Below are positions 11,095 to 22,545 of a DNA stretch of 64,000 nucleotides, piece after piece. The stretch is from Cannabis sativa (lineage: Eukaryota; Streptophyta; Magnoliopsida; Rosales; Cannabaceae): contig NC_083602.1 in the NCBI RefSeq assembly GCF_029168945.1, positions 77,768,600 to 77,832,599 of the forward strand. The letters run 5' to 3'. Numbering within the stretch: position 1 is the stretch's first letter; each line of letters starts with the position of its first letter. The translations under genes and the position numbers were made by a program. The notes under the pieces are model-generated. The model saw nothing but the letters and a program-made list of their open reading frames with translations, did not search any database and was not told the origin of the DNA.

Positions 11095-12141
11095 GTATTA
11101 ATACCAGAGATAATACAACACACATCACAAGTGTTATGGACTATAAAGTAGCTTTCTTATGATTACAATATATGAATCATGTAGAAAAATCTCAAGTGAG
11201 AGAGAGAGAAAGAGAGTCTAGGGCGTATAGAAGAGAGAGAGAAGAGAGAATTAGAGGCTTAGGACTTAGAGAATTAGAATTAGGTTAATGCACTTTATAT
11301 AGTAGAGCTTACATGAATATTAACCACTAATATCCCTTAAAAATAGGAAGATAAAGCCTTATTTACATAATTAAATAATAAATAATAAATAGGATAATTA
11401 TCACTCAAAAATAGGAAAGTTGCTAATATTTTCCTCCTCTTTTTGTGGGCTGTCAAGGTCCAAATCGCCACATAGCTTGTTGTCCACAGATGAAGGCTGT
11501 GCACCAAAGGCTTGCTTTAAAAAGGCTAGCCGGCCATGTTCTTGCCAGGGCTTGGCCGACCATGTGCTTACAAGGTTTGGCTGGCCATGTGCCTGTCAGG
11601 GTCTTGTTGGCCGTGTTCTTGCCAAGGTTTTCATGGTGTACATCAAGTGCCTACCAACCTCCAGGCTACATGTCAAGTGATGACGAGCCTTTGTAAGTGA
11701 TGTCGAACCTTTGTAGGTGATATCCAACCATTGTAGGTGATGGTTAGCCTTTGTATGTGATGGCCAACCTTTGTAGGTGACGGCCAACCTTTGTAGGTGA
11801 CGGCCAGCCTTGGTACAACTTTCGTTGCAAAGGTCAGGCTTCCTTGGTCAAACAGGCCCATTCTTAGTCTGACAATCACCCTTTTGGTTGGCCAACTTGT
11901 GCTCAAACCCTAGCTGGCCATATAAGCTTATCCTAGCTGGCCTATACACTCCTTTTGGCCAGGCAAACATTGTTATGCAGCTCCTTGACGGCTCACTTAA
12001 CTCCTTTTTCTTGTTGCTTGACGATTCAGCCATGCCTTGTAAAGATACTTTCTCTTGCTATTCGCAAGGTTGTATTCCATGTGTACTTAGTCTTGGCTTA
12101 CATGTACATGCAACATTAGGTGGAAAAAATTTTGGATAGCA
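11095..12141 (-). repeat. Tat-like LTR, type b, 3' LTR of element b (partial)
   Basis: Matches the distal 1.07 kb of the LTR 18630-19853, from TATTAATACTAGAG to the terminus GGATA(A/G)CA, and includes the ATAGTAGAGCTTACATGAATATTAACC block. Element a1 cut it at 11094/11095. The adjoining plus-strand TTTGCTCCCC is a reversed polypurine tract, which identifies this as the 3' LTR. Confidence 0.75.
11681..11811 (+). repeat. 20-bp minisatellite in LTR b (3' LTR copy)
   Basis: About six and a half tandem units of a 20-bp motif, consensus TGATGGCCAACCTTTGTAGG in rotation. The equivalent array in the 5' LTR is at 19391-19530. Unit sequences differ at a few positions. Confidence 0.85.
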
Positions 12142-12151
12142 TTTGCTCCCC
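12142..12151 (-). other. polypurine tract of element b
   Basis: Minus strand GGGGAGCAAA immediately before the 3' LTR TG terminus, the position and composition expected for plus-strand DNA priming. Confidence 0.65.
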
Positions 12152-14516
12152 ATGTCCCTATTCAAACATCTAGTCAGATAAGGACTAGATATTTGATCTT
12201 CTCTCTCCATATATGCCTCATCTTCTTTTCTTTGACATCTCTTCTTTGAACCCGCCATTGATAAGTTTCAAGCTTTTTAAGCTTTTAGAAACTTTTTGAT
12301 TCTCACGTTAGATTGTAATCTTTTTGGTATTCTAATCTGCATGACAATTTAGAATACATAATGTGTAATTTCCTAATGGAAAAGACTTGACTTTGGCCTT
12401 CATTGTGATTCTTGACTCTTTGAGTCATAAAGAACATGAAGAACATAGTCTAGTTATGAACAAACACACCTTTCAATTCACAACTAACCTTGGTCGGCCC
12501 TAAGGATCTTATTTGAGACTTGGCCAGCCCTAGGATTCAATCATGGGAGTTGTCCATCACTATGGTTTCACTTTAGGAAGCTTACCTGTTCATGCTTGGG
12601 TTTAGTAGCCTTGGCCAGTTCTTTGCTGAGTCATGGGCCATGGTCAACCCTTTTAAGGCTAGGAAACACTGGCTGACCTAGGCCTTGGTTCCAAGTGGGT
12701 GGCCAGTTTTTTGTCCTTTTTTGACCTCAGTGAGAATCCTATCATGGCTTTGTAGGCATATACAACCTTATTCTTATGCATGGTTTCCTTAGAAACTCTG
12801 TATGAAACTTAATGGTGAGTCTATTATAGTCAAATGTTCAACTTAAGAGTCAATATTTGTCCAAGCTGTTACACTTGAGACTTGTACTTCGTTGATACTT
12901 AGCCTTGTACAAGGACATTATCTAGCAATTACCCTTAGGTATGGTTGCCAAGAGTTTTGTATGTGGCTTGGAACCTACAAGAAACTCTACCTTGCCTTAT
13001 AGATTTAGCTCAATACATGGTTCTTATAGGAACTCTGTCTGGCTATTCTCTGGTTGTAAGGTTCTTCCAAGGCCTTCGCCTCATGCATTTGAACCAATTT
13101 TTTATTCATATTCGGCCTTGAGGATTTCATGTTCCTATTTTTAGCCTATAATCACACTGTTTCAAACACTTCTATTATTTAGCCTTAAAGGCTTTTACTG
13201 TGGACATATGATCATCTTGGCTATCCACTTATTGCCTTTACATGTAAGTATCCAAATCTAGAACTTGACTTAGAGGTAGGTTTAGTAGCTTATTCTAAGC
13301 GTTAAAATTCCACTACATAAGTTCTCCGTGCTAGTTCAATGCATTGTATGGTGTGGGTGCCCCCAAAGTGAGCATGCAGACTTATGGCATCTTGGTCACT
13401 TGCAATTCAGCGAATTTCATAGACCCTGCCTGGGAATTTTCTTGGGGATGCTACCAGGTGTACACATGTGGAACTGAAAAAGAATATCTTTAAGAAGTTA
13501 TCTTTGTTTTAGACACAATTTTATATAACGAAAGCTTACAACTTAGTGTTTGCTTTTGAAATCACGTTTTGGCTACCCTTGTGTGAGGTGTCGGGCATAG
13601 GCCATCATTGAAGAGAGATGGGAGGCCATGCTAACAAATAATGGATATTGGCTCTTTTTATATTTGGCTACCACTGTAGGGCTTACCGTGGAAAGGCCAT
13701 CGCTGAAAAATGATGGGAGGCCATCGCTGTAGAGCAATGGGTATAGCTCTTTTATGAATTCCTACACGGTGAAATGTTAGAGGAACCACTATACGAGGTC
13801 GCTAGTGAGAGCACTTACCGAGATGTTTTCTATTCTCGTATTTTGGTAAAAGAGGCAACTCCAAGCTCTTATTGTGCTCACCGGGATTGTATGCACCTTT
13901 TCTTGTTATCTTGTAACTTGGTGCAGACCTTTTTAGTTTGGTCCAAACATGCTTGTTGCAGGATCTTTGTTGTTAAGGAATGTTCTTTAAAGCACTAAGT
14001 CTCTTATGAAGAATTTCATCTCTTTAACCTGTTTGTTGAAGCACCTGGCAACTTTTTGCAGGCAGACATACCGCTTTAAGTTGGCTTAGCGTCTTCTTTT
14101 TTCTCTTTTGTCTGGGGATTCTACTACTAAGATGTGACCTACTTCTTCGTCATTGTAGAAAAAAGTATGAGAGCAGACTGTTGGTGGATTGGGCCAACTA
14201 GCGTATAGACCAGGTGGCCATCCACGTTGAGGGAGCATTGCCTGGCCAGTTGGATAAGGCTATGGCTAGCTAGCCTGCGGAGGTAGTGGTCGGCCAAGTT
14301 GTGGATTCTATGGTCGGCCAGCTTGTTGAGGCCATGGTTAGTCAGCCTTTTGGAGGCCAAGTCGATGTTGCAGTTTAAACCCTTTTGCACTCAGTTGGCT
14401 TTGCCCCTAGCATGATTACCGTAGAGCCTTTATGCACTCTTGTAAATAGTTATTCAGCTTCTTTCTTGGTAACACTTCTTAGAGGTAGTATTGGGATACA
14501 ATGTCTATGCATTATG
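12152..14516 (-). other. non-coding 3' region of element b
   Basis: About 2.4 kb with no recognisable protein domain on either strand. It holds degenerate internal repeats: GGCCATCGCTG-type units at 13600-13740, and a series of GGTCGGCCAG/GGCCAAG-type units at 14190-14360. Short open frames (for example 12941-13144, 13774-13998 plus) show no domain. Tat-lineage elements commonly have a long region between integrase and 3' LTR; here it may simply be that region. Confidence 0.5.
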
Positions 14517-16391
14517 TGTTGGGTTTTATGCCCTAAATAAAACTCATTTCAATATAATCAGATTTACTTATTAATAAAGATCAGAAATAACATTTAATGT
14601 TGCATGGTTCACATGATTTATTTCATGATTATTTACATAATGTATGAATTCTATTTAAGTCCAGAACATATCAATTTGTTAATGATTATAGTGTTGTCAA
14701 CACAGTGGAATATAATCTTCATTATATGTTCGAAAGTTTATTCCCTGATTTCTCAGTTCACTGGATTTAGACTGACATGATAATCAGCGATAGGTATTCT
14801 TACACCTTGGATAAGTGTTATGTCCTTTCCAGGACATTGGCAAAGTTTACCAGCATCGGATGTATGGAGTATACATCGGAAGGGACCGATATTGAACTTT
14901 GATTAGATATATTAAAATTTACCGTAATATCTATTCAACTCAATATCACATGTTGATCCTAGATCAAATGATCTTAATCCTGATATGTTTAGGTTCGATC
15001 TCAAGAGTATTATACATGTTCTTTGATTTGTTAGTTAAGCCTACTTTTGGGTCAGGGTGATACGTACATTTTGGGAACATGATAGTATAATTGAGTGGGA
15101 GTGCTAACATAAATATGGAATCTATAACTTCTATAGGAATTTAGAAGTGAAACGATGATATCCTTCGAGCTTGGCTAAACAGAGATAAATGGTGGAGATC
15201 TCATTTCACTTTGCTGAAATATCATTTATACGGAGCTAAGTATTTTAAGGATAAAATACATTGAAGGTGTAGCGGTAATTTAGTGCCTATTCAATGTAGA
15301 TCAACTATTAGAGGGTCATTGATCAAATTAGGATTATAACAATGGATAACTAATGACGTATCTATATCGTGGAACATATAGAGTGTTCTATATACTGAGA
15401 GTGAAATTCTAAGTTCTATGCGTGGATTCAACGAAGAATTAATAAGTCAGTGAATTTAAGATATAAATTCTTGATCTGCTTATTGGAAGCTCGGATATAT
15501 AGACCCATGGTCCCCATACTAGTGGAGACCATACTGCTTGTAAGACTCAGTTAATTGATTTTGATTAATCAATTATAATTCTAAAGTTAGACTATGTCTA
15601 GTTTATGAATTTTCACTAAGCAAGAGCAAAATTGTAAAGAAAAGAGATTCTAGGTTTATTTATTAATTAAGAAACTTTATATGTCTAATTAATAAATATA
15701 TTAAATGACAATATTATTTAATAATTAATTTTTAGTTATTAAATAATTAGAAATGGCATTTAAATGGTTAAATTTGAAAATTGGCGTTTTTGAGAATATG
15801 GGATGGAAAAATGACAAAATAGCAAAATTGCAAAGTGGGCCCAATCCACAATCCATGGCCGGCCACACTTAGTATATTTTACCATTTATTTTTTTAATAT
15901 TTTAATGCCAAATAATTCTAACTTAAACCTATGTGGTTACCTATAAATAGATAGTGATGGCTCTCATTCACACTTAATTCTGTCTGATGAAAACTGAGCC
16001 TCCTATTCTTTTCTCTATAAGCCGAACCACTTCCCTTCTTCTTTTCTTCTCTAAATTTCTAAATCCTTGAGTGAATGAGTGAGTGCCCACACACATCAAG
16101 TGGTATCTCAATCATAGTGTGTAAGACTGTGGAAAGTCAACCAACAAGAAGGAGAATCAGCATCAAAGAAAGGAGAGAAAGAGATCCAGGTTCAGATCTT
16201 GGTGATGCTCTGCTACAGAAAGGAATCAAGGGCTAGAGATCTGAACGGAAGGAGTCATTATATTCCGCTGCTCCCAATGTAAGGTTTCCTAAATTTTATA
16301 TGTGTTTATTTCATTGTTTTAGAATTCATATTAGGATGTTGATCAAACATACTTGTTAGTAAATCTAGATCCTCGTAAAATATATCCAACA
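14517..16391 (+). mobile_element. Angela-like copia solo LTR with TSD TTATG
   Basis: 1875 bp, TGTTGGGTTTTATGCCC...TATATCCAACA. It is flanked on both sides by TTATG (14512-14516 and 16392-16396), a perfect 5-bp target-site duplication, and has no internal sequence, so it is a solo LTR left by LTR-LTR recombination inside element b. It is the best intact reference for this LTR family in the window. Landmarks: GTGTTGTCAACAC at about 14691-14703; CTATAAATAG TATA-like box at about 15942-15951. Confidence 0.92.
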
Positions 16392-16726
16392 TTATGTTGT
16401 CTAGGATTGGACACTCATCAGTTATCCTCCTTAACCCAACTTTCTAGCAAGGTTTTTGTTTGGAGGTATGTTGCTATAGGTGTATCCATGTTGGATGGTT
16501 GTCCAGCATATTTATTTGTTTTTAAATAGGGATGCTTAGTTCTTTACTGAACTGAGTGGATAACAAGTTTTCCTTGGTTTTCAAGGCACTACTAATTGGT
16601 CGAGCTAGTGCATCGGTTGTTGCATCGTCTTTGGAGAATTGCCTTTTAGTACAACCTTTGAGCTGACTTAAAAAGTGTTGAAATTAGCTCAAATAGGCCA
16701 TTTTCTTTTTGTATTGAGTTGTATAT

Positions 16727-16909
16727 TCACCTAAAACATGACCTACGATTAGTTGACTGATATATGTCTAGGTACTCACCCCTCTCTTTGTGTGCTAGCC
16801 TGAGGCTAGCAATTTGAGCTTCATGTTTAGCCTCATTATTAGAAGCTTTGAAACTAACCTTAATTGCCTTGTGCAACCATTGCCCCCAAGTGCCCAAAGG
16901 GCCATGCAA
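16727..16909 (-). pseudogene. archaeal-type RNase H (aRNH) remnant of element b
   Basis: Minus strand, 60 codons. KVSFKASNNEAKHEAQIASLRLA corresponds to the ASNNEAEYEALIAGL-type block of the extra, archaeal-type RNase H found between RT-RNH and integrase in Tat-lineage elements; a2 has the fuller copy at 36745-37050. The open frame starts only about 120 bp beyond the gag relic, so protease, RT and the standard RNase H are missing. Ends in unrelated sequence. Confidence 0.65.
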
Positions 16910-16929
16910 GCATCAGGCAGGTGGTCAAT

Positions 16930-18608
16930 CCACCTTCTCGGTGAGTTTTTTTGCTCTTGCCCTCACTTCTTCTCTGGCTCTCGCCTTTCTCGGCAACTCT
17001 CGGGAGAATTCTTACCAAGAATTAAATCTTCATGGGGCTAGCTCAAAACGCCAATGTTGGGCTAGTTCAGCAAGAGTTGCCGGAAATAGTCGGCATTGCA
17101 CATCTCCAGATACTTGTTGGAGATTTGTTTGGATCTTAAGGTATTTCAAGTATACTAGGGGATCTTTATTCCCCATGTGCATCTTCCAAGTTGGCATCTT
17201 GAATTTGGGCAAGGCATTGATGTATGTTGAGAAAGGTGAGCCCCTTGACTTATCTAGCTCAAGGTCGGATGGTTTTGGGCCTGCCAAGTCCTTGAGCATG
17301 TTTCGTTTTTGATCCAACTGTGCTTGCATAGAAGGATCTGTTGCTGTAGGGGCCTTGTTGATTGGCCTTTCTTGATTAACCTGCAGCCCTAGATTGGCAA
17401 AAGCCTAGTCGGCCATACCCTGGGAGAGGGTACGTTCAAGGTAAGCAAGCCCTGAGTCTAGCAGCTATTCATGGCCAGCCAACCATGTGCCGGGTAGGGC
17501 CTGGTTGCCCATTGTTCTTTGATTTTCTAGTGGGGCCTGTGCGCTGGCATTGTGTAGATGATACCAATTGTTGTAGTTGCGTGGATCCAAGTATCTGAAG
17601 TGATTGGTCTAACTTCTCAAGTTGTTGTTGCCTTGGTTGTTTCCACCCGTTCCTGGGCCTTGGCGGTTAAAGATTTTCCTTGGGGTCACTCACTCCAAGA
17701 TTCTCCGAAATGAGAGGTCACCCTGTTGGTCGGCAAAAAGTGCACCACTACGGTGATGTCTGGACAAAGGTTGGCCAATTGGGGATGTTGTTGTACCAGA
17801 GACCCCTGGCCGGCCCCCCAGACCAATGGTTGTTTCGTCTGGCTGGTCTTATCAACAAATTTTTGTTGTAATACTTGTCTTCCTTCAGACAGGGGAAGGC
17901 CTGTCCTAGTTCCAAAGGAACTTGGTTAGACAGTTTATCTGTAGACCCTCCTTGATCTGTCGATTAGTGTCCCTTAGGGAGATCTCAGATGAGATCCTGA
18001 CGTCTTCCGATAGTTTTTTCATTGAACCACCTTATTAGATCACTAGCTTCTCTATTACAGAAGTCTAATTCTACCTGATGATATCCGAGGATGTACTCTT
18101 AGTCATCAATCCATCTCAAAAATTCGCGTCTCTATTGTGAGAATGCATCGCAACCAACAGCATGTGGTTCTTCAGTTTGGCCAACTTGACATACGACCTC
18201 TTTAACTTTGGCTAACTCAAGATCTTCTCTTAAGTCTACATGAGGCTCGATGGTTAGCTCGCCAATTCTTGGCCTTGTCTCTCAAGCATAATACCATGGG
18301 CCAAATCTTGTTGTGGCACTCAGGGAATGCTCCATGTTAGCCATTCCCTCGGTATGAGGTCCCCATGCAGTGTCCGCCCTGGGCGGCACAGGTTGGCCAT
18401 TAAGACCAATCAGGTTGGTAGTGTTAAACTGACCAGTCGTGGTGGCTAGGATTGTGATGCCTGCCGAGATGGCAGGGTTAGCCACATCCGTCAGGTTCAT
18501 AGAGATTCCAGTTTTGACTATAATACGAACATGACAATCTGTAGTCATAGTGTCATGAGAAAGACCCGATGAGAAAAAGTTTGTAGCCAGAATTCTCCTT
18601 GAGTTCAA
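16930..18608 (-). pseudogene. gag remnant of element b
   Basis: Minus strand. The open piece 17030-17329 (99 codons) holds the gag core: LELDKSRGSPFSTYI, LPKFKMPTWKMHMGNKDPL, then LFPATLAELAQHW. Just past its stop the same region continues with NSW and EFSREL, the next gag block. The leading part (18282-18608, 108 codons open, containing NPAISAGITILATTT) begins within a few bases of the primer site and is probably the N-terminal gag or leader. The knuckle region is absent. No continuous product is possible. Confidence 0.65.
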
Positions 18609-18626
18609 CTCTCAATGAAAGCACTA
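18608..18626 (-). other. primer binding site of element b
   Basis: Minus strand TAGTGCTTTCATTGAGAGT, a two-mismatch version of the a1 primer site, three bases inside the 5' LTR. This proves LTR 18630-19853 is a 5' LTR on the minus strand. Confidence 0.7.
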
Positions 18627-18629
18627 AAT

Positions 18630-19853
18630 TGTTGACTTCTGATTTAGCCAACCGACAACGGAGTTGTATTTATTACTTATGATTTCCATGTGTTGCACTA
18701 TAATAAGGAAAAATTAAATTGGACACAAGATTTTATAGAGGTTTAGGGCCCTGAGTTAGCGGGTAATGACCTTCTCCTCTTTTGGTTATATTAATACTAG
18801 AGATAATACTACACATATCATAAGTTTTATGTAATTTGAAGTAACTCTCTTAAGATTACAATATGTGAATCAAAGTGATAGAGAGAGTCTAAGGCGTGTA
18901 GAAAAGAGGGAGAAGAGAGAATGTTTTAGACTTACAGTTGAGAGCTTAGGGAGACTAGAGGCTTAGGACGTAGAGAATTAGGGTTAAGATAAGGCTCTTT
19001 ATATAGTAGAGCTTACATGAATATTAACCAATAATATCCCTTAAATATAGGAAGATAAAGCATTATTTACATAATTAAATAATAAATCATAAATAGGATA
19101 ATTATCCCTCAAAAATAGGGAAGTTGCTGATATTTTCCCCTATTTTTGTGGGTTGTCAAGGTCCAAACCTCCACTTAGCTTGCTATCCACTGATGAAGGC
19201 TTCGCACCAAAGGCTTGCTAGGAAAAGGCTAGCTGGCCATGTGCTTGCAAGAGTTTGGCCAGCCATGTGCCTGCCAGGGTCCAGAGGTTTCATATCAAGT
19301 GTCTACGAGCCTACAGGATGCACATCAAGTGCCTGCCAGCCTACAGGATGAACCTCAATTGCCTGCCAGCCTACAGGCTACACATCAAGTGAATGCCAAC
19401 CTTTGTAGGTGATGACCGACCTTTGTAGGTGATGGCCAACCTTTGTAGGTGATGGCCAGTCTTTGTAGGTGATGCTCAGCCTTTGTAGGTGATGGCCAGT
19501 CTTTGTAGGTGATGGCCAGCCTTTGTAAACCTTTCCTTGCAAAGGTCAGAGATCCTTGGTTGAATGGGCCCTTTCTCAGTCTAACAAACACCATTTTGGC
19601 TGACCAGCTTGTGCTCAAACCCTGACTGGCCATATAAGCTCATCCTAGCTGGCCTATACACTCCCTTTGGCCAGTGAGACATTGTTCTGCAGCTTCTTCA
19701 CGACTCAGTTAACTCCTTCCGCTTGTTGCTTGACTATTTTGCCATGCCTTGTAAAGAGACTTTCTCTTGCTATTGGCAAGGCTGTATTCCATGTATACTC
19801 AATCATGGCTTACGTGAACATGCCACGTTAGGTGGAATTAATTTAGGATAACA
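18630..19853 (-). repeat. Tat-like LTR, type b (5' LTR of element b, complete)
   Basis: 1224 bp, plus strand TGTTGACTTCTG...TTAGGATAACA. The first part resembles type-a LTRs (ACACAAGATTTTATAGAGGTT); the rest is specific to b. It carries about 30-bp repeats with ATCAAGTGCCTGCCAGCCTA at 19290-19390 and the 20-bp array at 19391-19530. Confidence 0.8.
19290..19530 (+). repeat. two tandem arrays in LTR b (5' LTR copy)
   Basis: First, three to four units of about 30 bp built on CAAGTGCCTGCCAGCCTACAGG (19290-19390). Then seven units of 20 bp built on CTTTGTAGGTGATGGCCAAC (19391-19530). The 3' LTR (11640-11811) has fewer 30-bp units, so the arrays changed length after insertion. Confidence 0.85.
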
Positions 19854-20251
19854 CTCTGGAAAGCTCTTACAATGATCTCCAAGTATTTTACTCTTAAATC
19901 TAGACTTCACACGTATGTTTACAGTAAATAGAATTCGTGTACCTTTATAATGAGATGATTCCACTATTTATAGGGATTAATTACATCAAATAAGTTTCTC
20001 AAAACTATTAGGCAATAAAATGAGGGAAATATTTATTTTCTATAATTACTGTTATTTACATTTTTTGTAAGACATGACACGTGGAATTTATCAGAGAAGG
20101 CTAAATTAATCCTCCTTTGATTGAACTCTTTTGTTGTCACTCTATCGCTGAAAGGTTTCCCCAAACATATAAACATCCAAAACAGAGGGGCACACAAAAG
20201 CCTTCCCATGTCAATGTTCACTTCCCAAAGGCAGAAAACAAAACATCTCTA
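19854..20251 (-). repeat. Tat-LTR-like fragment, unassigned
   Basis: Resembles the middle of type-a LTRs in layout (AAAGCTCTTACAATGA, then CACTATTTATAGGG, then a CACGTG-containing stretch), so element b may have inserted into a third Tat-like LTR. No termini can be paired. Nothing coding; the 62-codon minus frame at 20033-20221 is not convincing. Confidence 0.35.
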
Positions 20252-21085
20252 TGATAAGTCAATATTTTGACTTATAAATATAGTCAATTTATGTATAAAT
20301 AATCTTAAATTTATTCTTTAAATTATTGATTAGTGTGATTATAATTTTTTAGGCTATTTTAAAGACTAATCGTGCATTTAGATTCATTTGGAGGGATGTT
20401 AGCACATTTTGATAGAAAATAATGGAATCCGGCGAGCTCAGTTTTACAAGGCGGATTTTAATTACAAATTTTGATGATATTGGAAGCAGGATTGGACTTG
20501 TACCTAAACATGAAAGTTGTAGATCTCGATCTCAAATTTTCAGAACATCTTGAATCGTCCAATTGCAAATTTCATTGAAGAAGTTATGGCTAAAATACTA
20601 GTCTAAACACTCTAAAAAAATTTTGTAGCAAGTTGTCGCCGTGGCGAGGGGAACTCGTGGCTGCGGTGAGGATGCGATCCCTGCCAAATTTCAACTTTTT
20701 TTAAAAAAATTGAGATAACTTTAGTGATATTTATAGGAGTTTTAGGGTTCATTTTTAGAATCTTTTAGCTAAAAAATTGAGAGAGAAACTCAGAGAGAGA
20801 CCTGAAAGACAACGGGGATTGGGACATTGAGTGTTCTTCATCATAGTTCTTTTTGTTCTCGTTAAACTCTTACTATTTATTATGATTTTGATTATAATGT
20901 CTACTTCAGAGTAGTTTTCTTTTAGTTAAGGGTTATTTCAAAACTCGAGAGATTAGTTTTAAATTTTATTGATGAATGTTAATTTCTAGTATCCATTATA
21001 TCAAATTGCTTCTATTCTTCTATGGTCAACTTCATGATTGATGTTTTAATCTTGTTTAGCTGATCGTCAAATTAGGGTTTATTTT
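20252..21085 (+). repeat. Athila-like LTR, first segment
   Basis: Begins TGATAAGTCAATATTTTGACTTAT, containing a perfect 9-bp inverted repeat (ATAAGTCAA/TTGACTTAT, 20254-20275). It continues to the TSD ATTTT (21081-21085) of the Tekay-like insertion. With 29596-30204 it makes an LTR of about 1.43 kb. The exact 5' end is inferred from the TG and from Athila-type LTR starts. Confidence 0.55.
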
Positions 21086-21595
21086 TGTAATATCCCGAAA
21101 ATTTTATTGATATTTATTTGGCCATATTTTATTAAATATGTAGTTATGTGGATATTAGAGTAAGATTATAATCTTACTTAAGCTAATTACGAGTTAATTA
21201 GTGGAATTTGAGTAAATGAATAAATAAAGCGTAATTTATTAATTACGGAGATTGTATTGAAATATATGGGTATCATAGATACCATAATTCGAATAAAATA
21301 TTTTATCGGGCCCGGCTACTGTGGAAATTTAGCATTATGGTGAGAAATGTCACGACATTAATGGAAGAATTATTTTGAGGGTATTCCGGACTAGGTTAGA
21401 ATTTTTAGAATGTCGGTTTAATGGATTAGTAAAATTACCAAAATGCCCCTAGGTTATTTTTTTAGAATTTAAGTTTCTTTGGAGGGTAAATTAGTCATTT
21501 TTTTAAATGGGAAATTTGACTTTTAATTTTATGGGCTGATTGTATATGTTTTTTTTTTAAAAAAAAAAAAAGAAGAAAGAAAAGAAAACCATTAC

Positions 21596-21603
21596 TATAT
21601 ATT
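21596..21603 (+). promoter_or_regulatory. putative LTR TATA box
   Basis: TATATATT, with a CT-rich Y-patch 45-60 bases downstream, about 510 bases into the LTR. The duplicate lies at 27483-27490. If used, the transcript start falls near 21630-21660, so the downstream hairpin array is in the transcribed leader (R/U5). Confidence 0.5.
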
Positions 21604-22545
21604 ACTTAGAAACCAAGTAACCATACAAGCACAACATCTTCTCCTTCTCTCTCTCGTGCAAGCTTGAACCAGCCAACTCTAGGGGATTTTCTTCAACAAG
21701 CTTTCTTTTTCCAAGCAGAATTTCTATTCCAATCAGCCTAGAAGTGAATTGAGGTAGGTTTCCTACTTTTTGGGTTGAGAACACTAGTTTTTGAGTTTGT
21801 TTTGACGTAGGGTTTTGCTTTTCTATTGCTGTAGGAATCAAACTGAGTTTGGGGTGTGTTTAGGGTAGGTTTTTGAGTATGTTGGGAGTGGTGTTAAGTG
21901 GTCTTTATGGCTATTTGAATTGAGTTTGGTTTGATGAAGCCAAAGTTGAATTTCTTCACTTGAACATGTGATTTTGACTTAGGGATTGAATTTTTGTGTT
22001 TTGAAGCTTGAGATATGTTATATTTATGTTATTATACTGTTCTGTAAAGTTTGGGAACAATTGGTTAGGTTTGGAGCAAGTTTTGGGACTTTGAAGAGCT
22101 GAAATTTTCGAGTTTCTGCTGTTGTGAACCGGAATTCCGGATGGAGCACAGCTGCACCAACCGGAATTCCGGATGGTCAATTTTCAGGAATCTCCGATTT
22201 TCGTATTTTAGCCATAACTTTTTACTCGGGTGTCTGTTTTAGACATTCTATATACCGATTCGAAGCTTATGACGAGCTCTACAGTATGAGACATAGAATA
22301 GAGCCAAAAGATATATTTTATTTTAGGGTGTTTTTACCATAAGATTTGGTAGAAAATCCTAGGTTATTTTATGCGGGTTTTAGATAGTGTTTTGGAATAG
22401 ACCCTTATTGATTTACCTTTGCCGTGACATAGGACTCAAAAGTGTCGGGCATCGTTCCACTCAGGTCGGCCCACATACTTGGCTTCTCGACTGAGGTAAG
22501 AAAAGTATTAAATACTGTATAAGGTTAATGTTATGATTGTTGCAG

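Larger units (their letters stand above)
11095..19853 (-). mobile_element. Tat-lineage Ty3/gypsy element b, pol mostly deleted
   Basis: Minus-strand element with 5' LTR 18630-19853, primer site, gag relic, an archaeal-type RNase H relic joined almost directly to gag, a long non-coding 3' region (12142-14516 and 16392-16700), a polypurine tract and a 3' LTR (11095-12141, its other half displaced by insertion of a1). Protease, RT, RNase H and integrase are not found. A copia solo LTR (14517-16391) interrupts it. The assignment rests on the paired LTRs, the a1-like primer site and the gag and aRNH similarity. Confidence 0.7.

Noticed and set aside
11596..11906. Repetitive minus-strand frames reading ITYKGWPSPTK-type units
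   Set aside because: Translation of the 20-bp minisatellite in LTR b; period 20 is not a multiple of three, so all frames look repetitive.
16848..17312. 154-codon plus-strand open frame, the longest on that strand outside the antisense gene
   Set aside because: Antisense to the gag/aRNH relic of element b, where the minus strand gives recognisable gag blocks.
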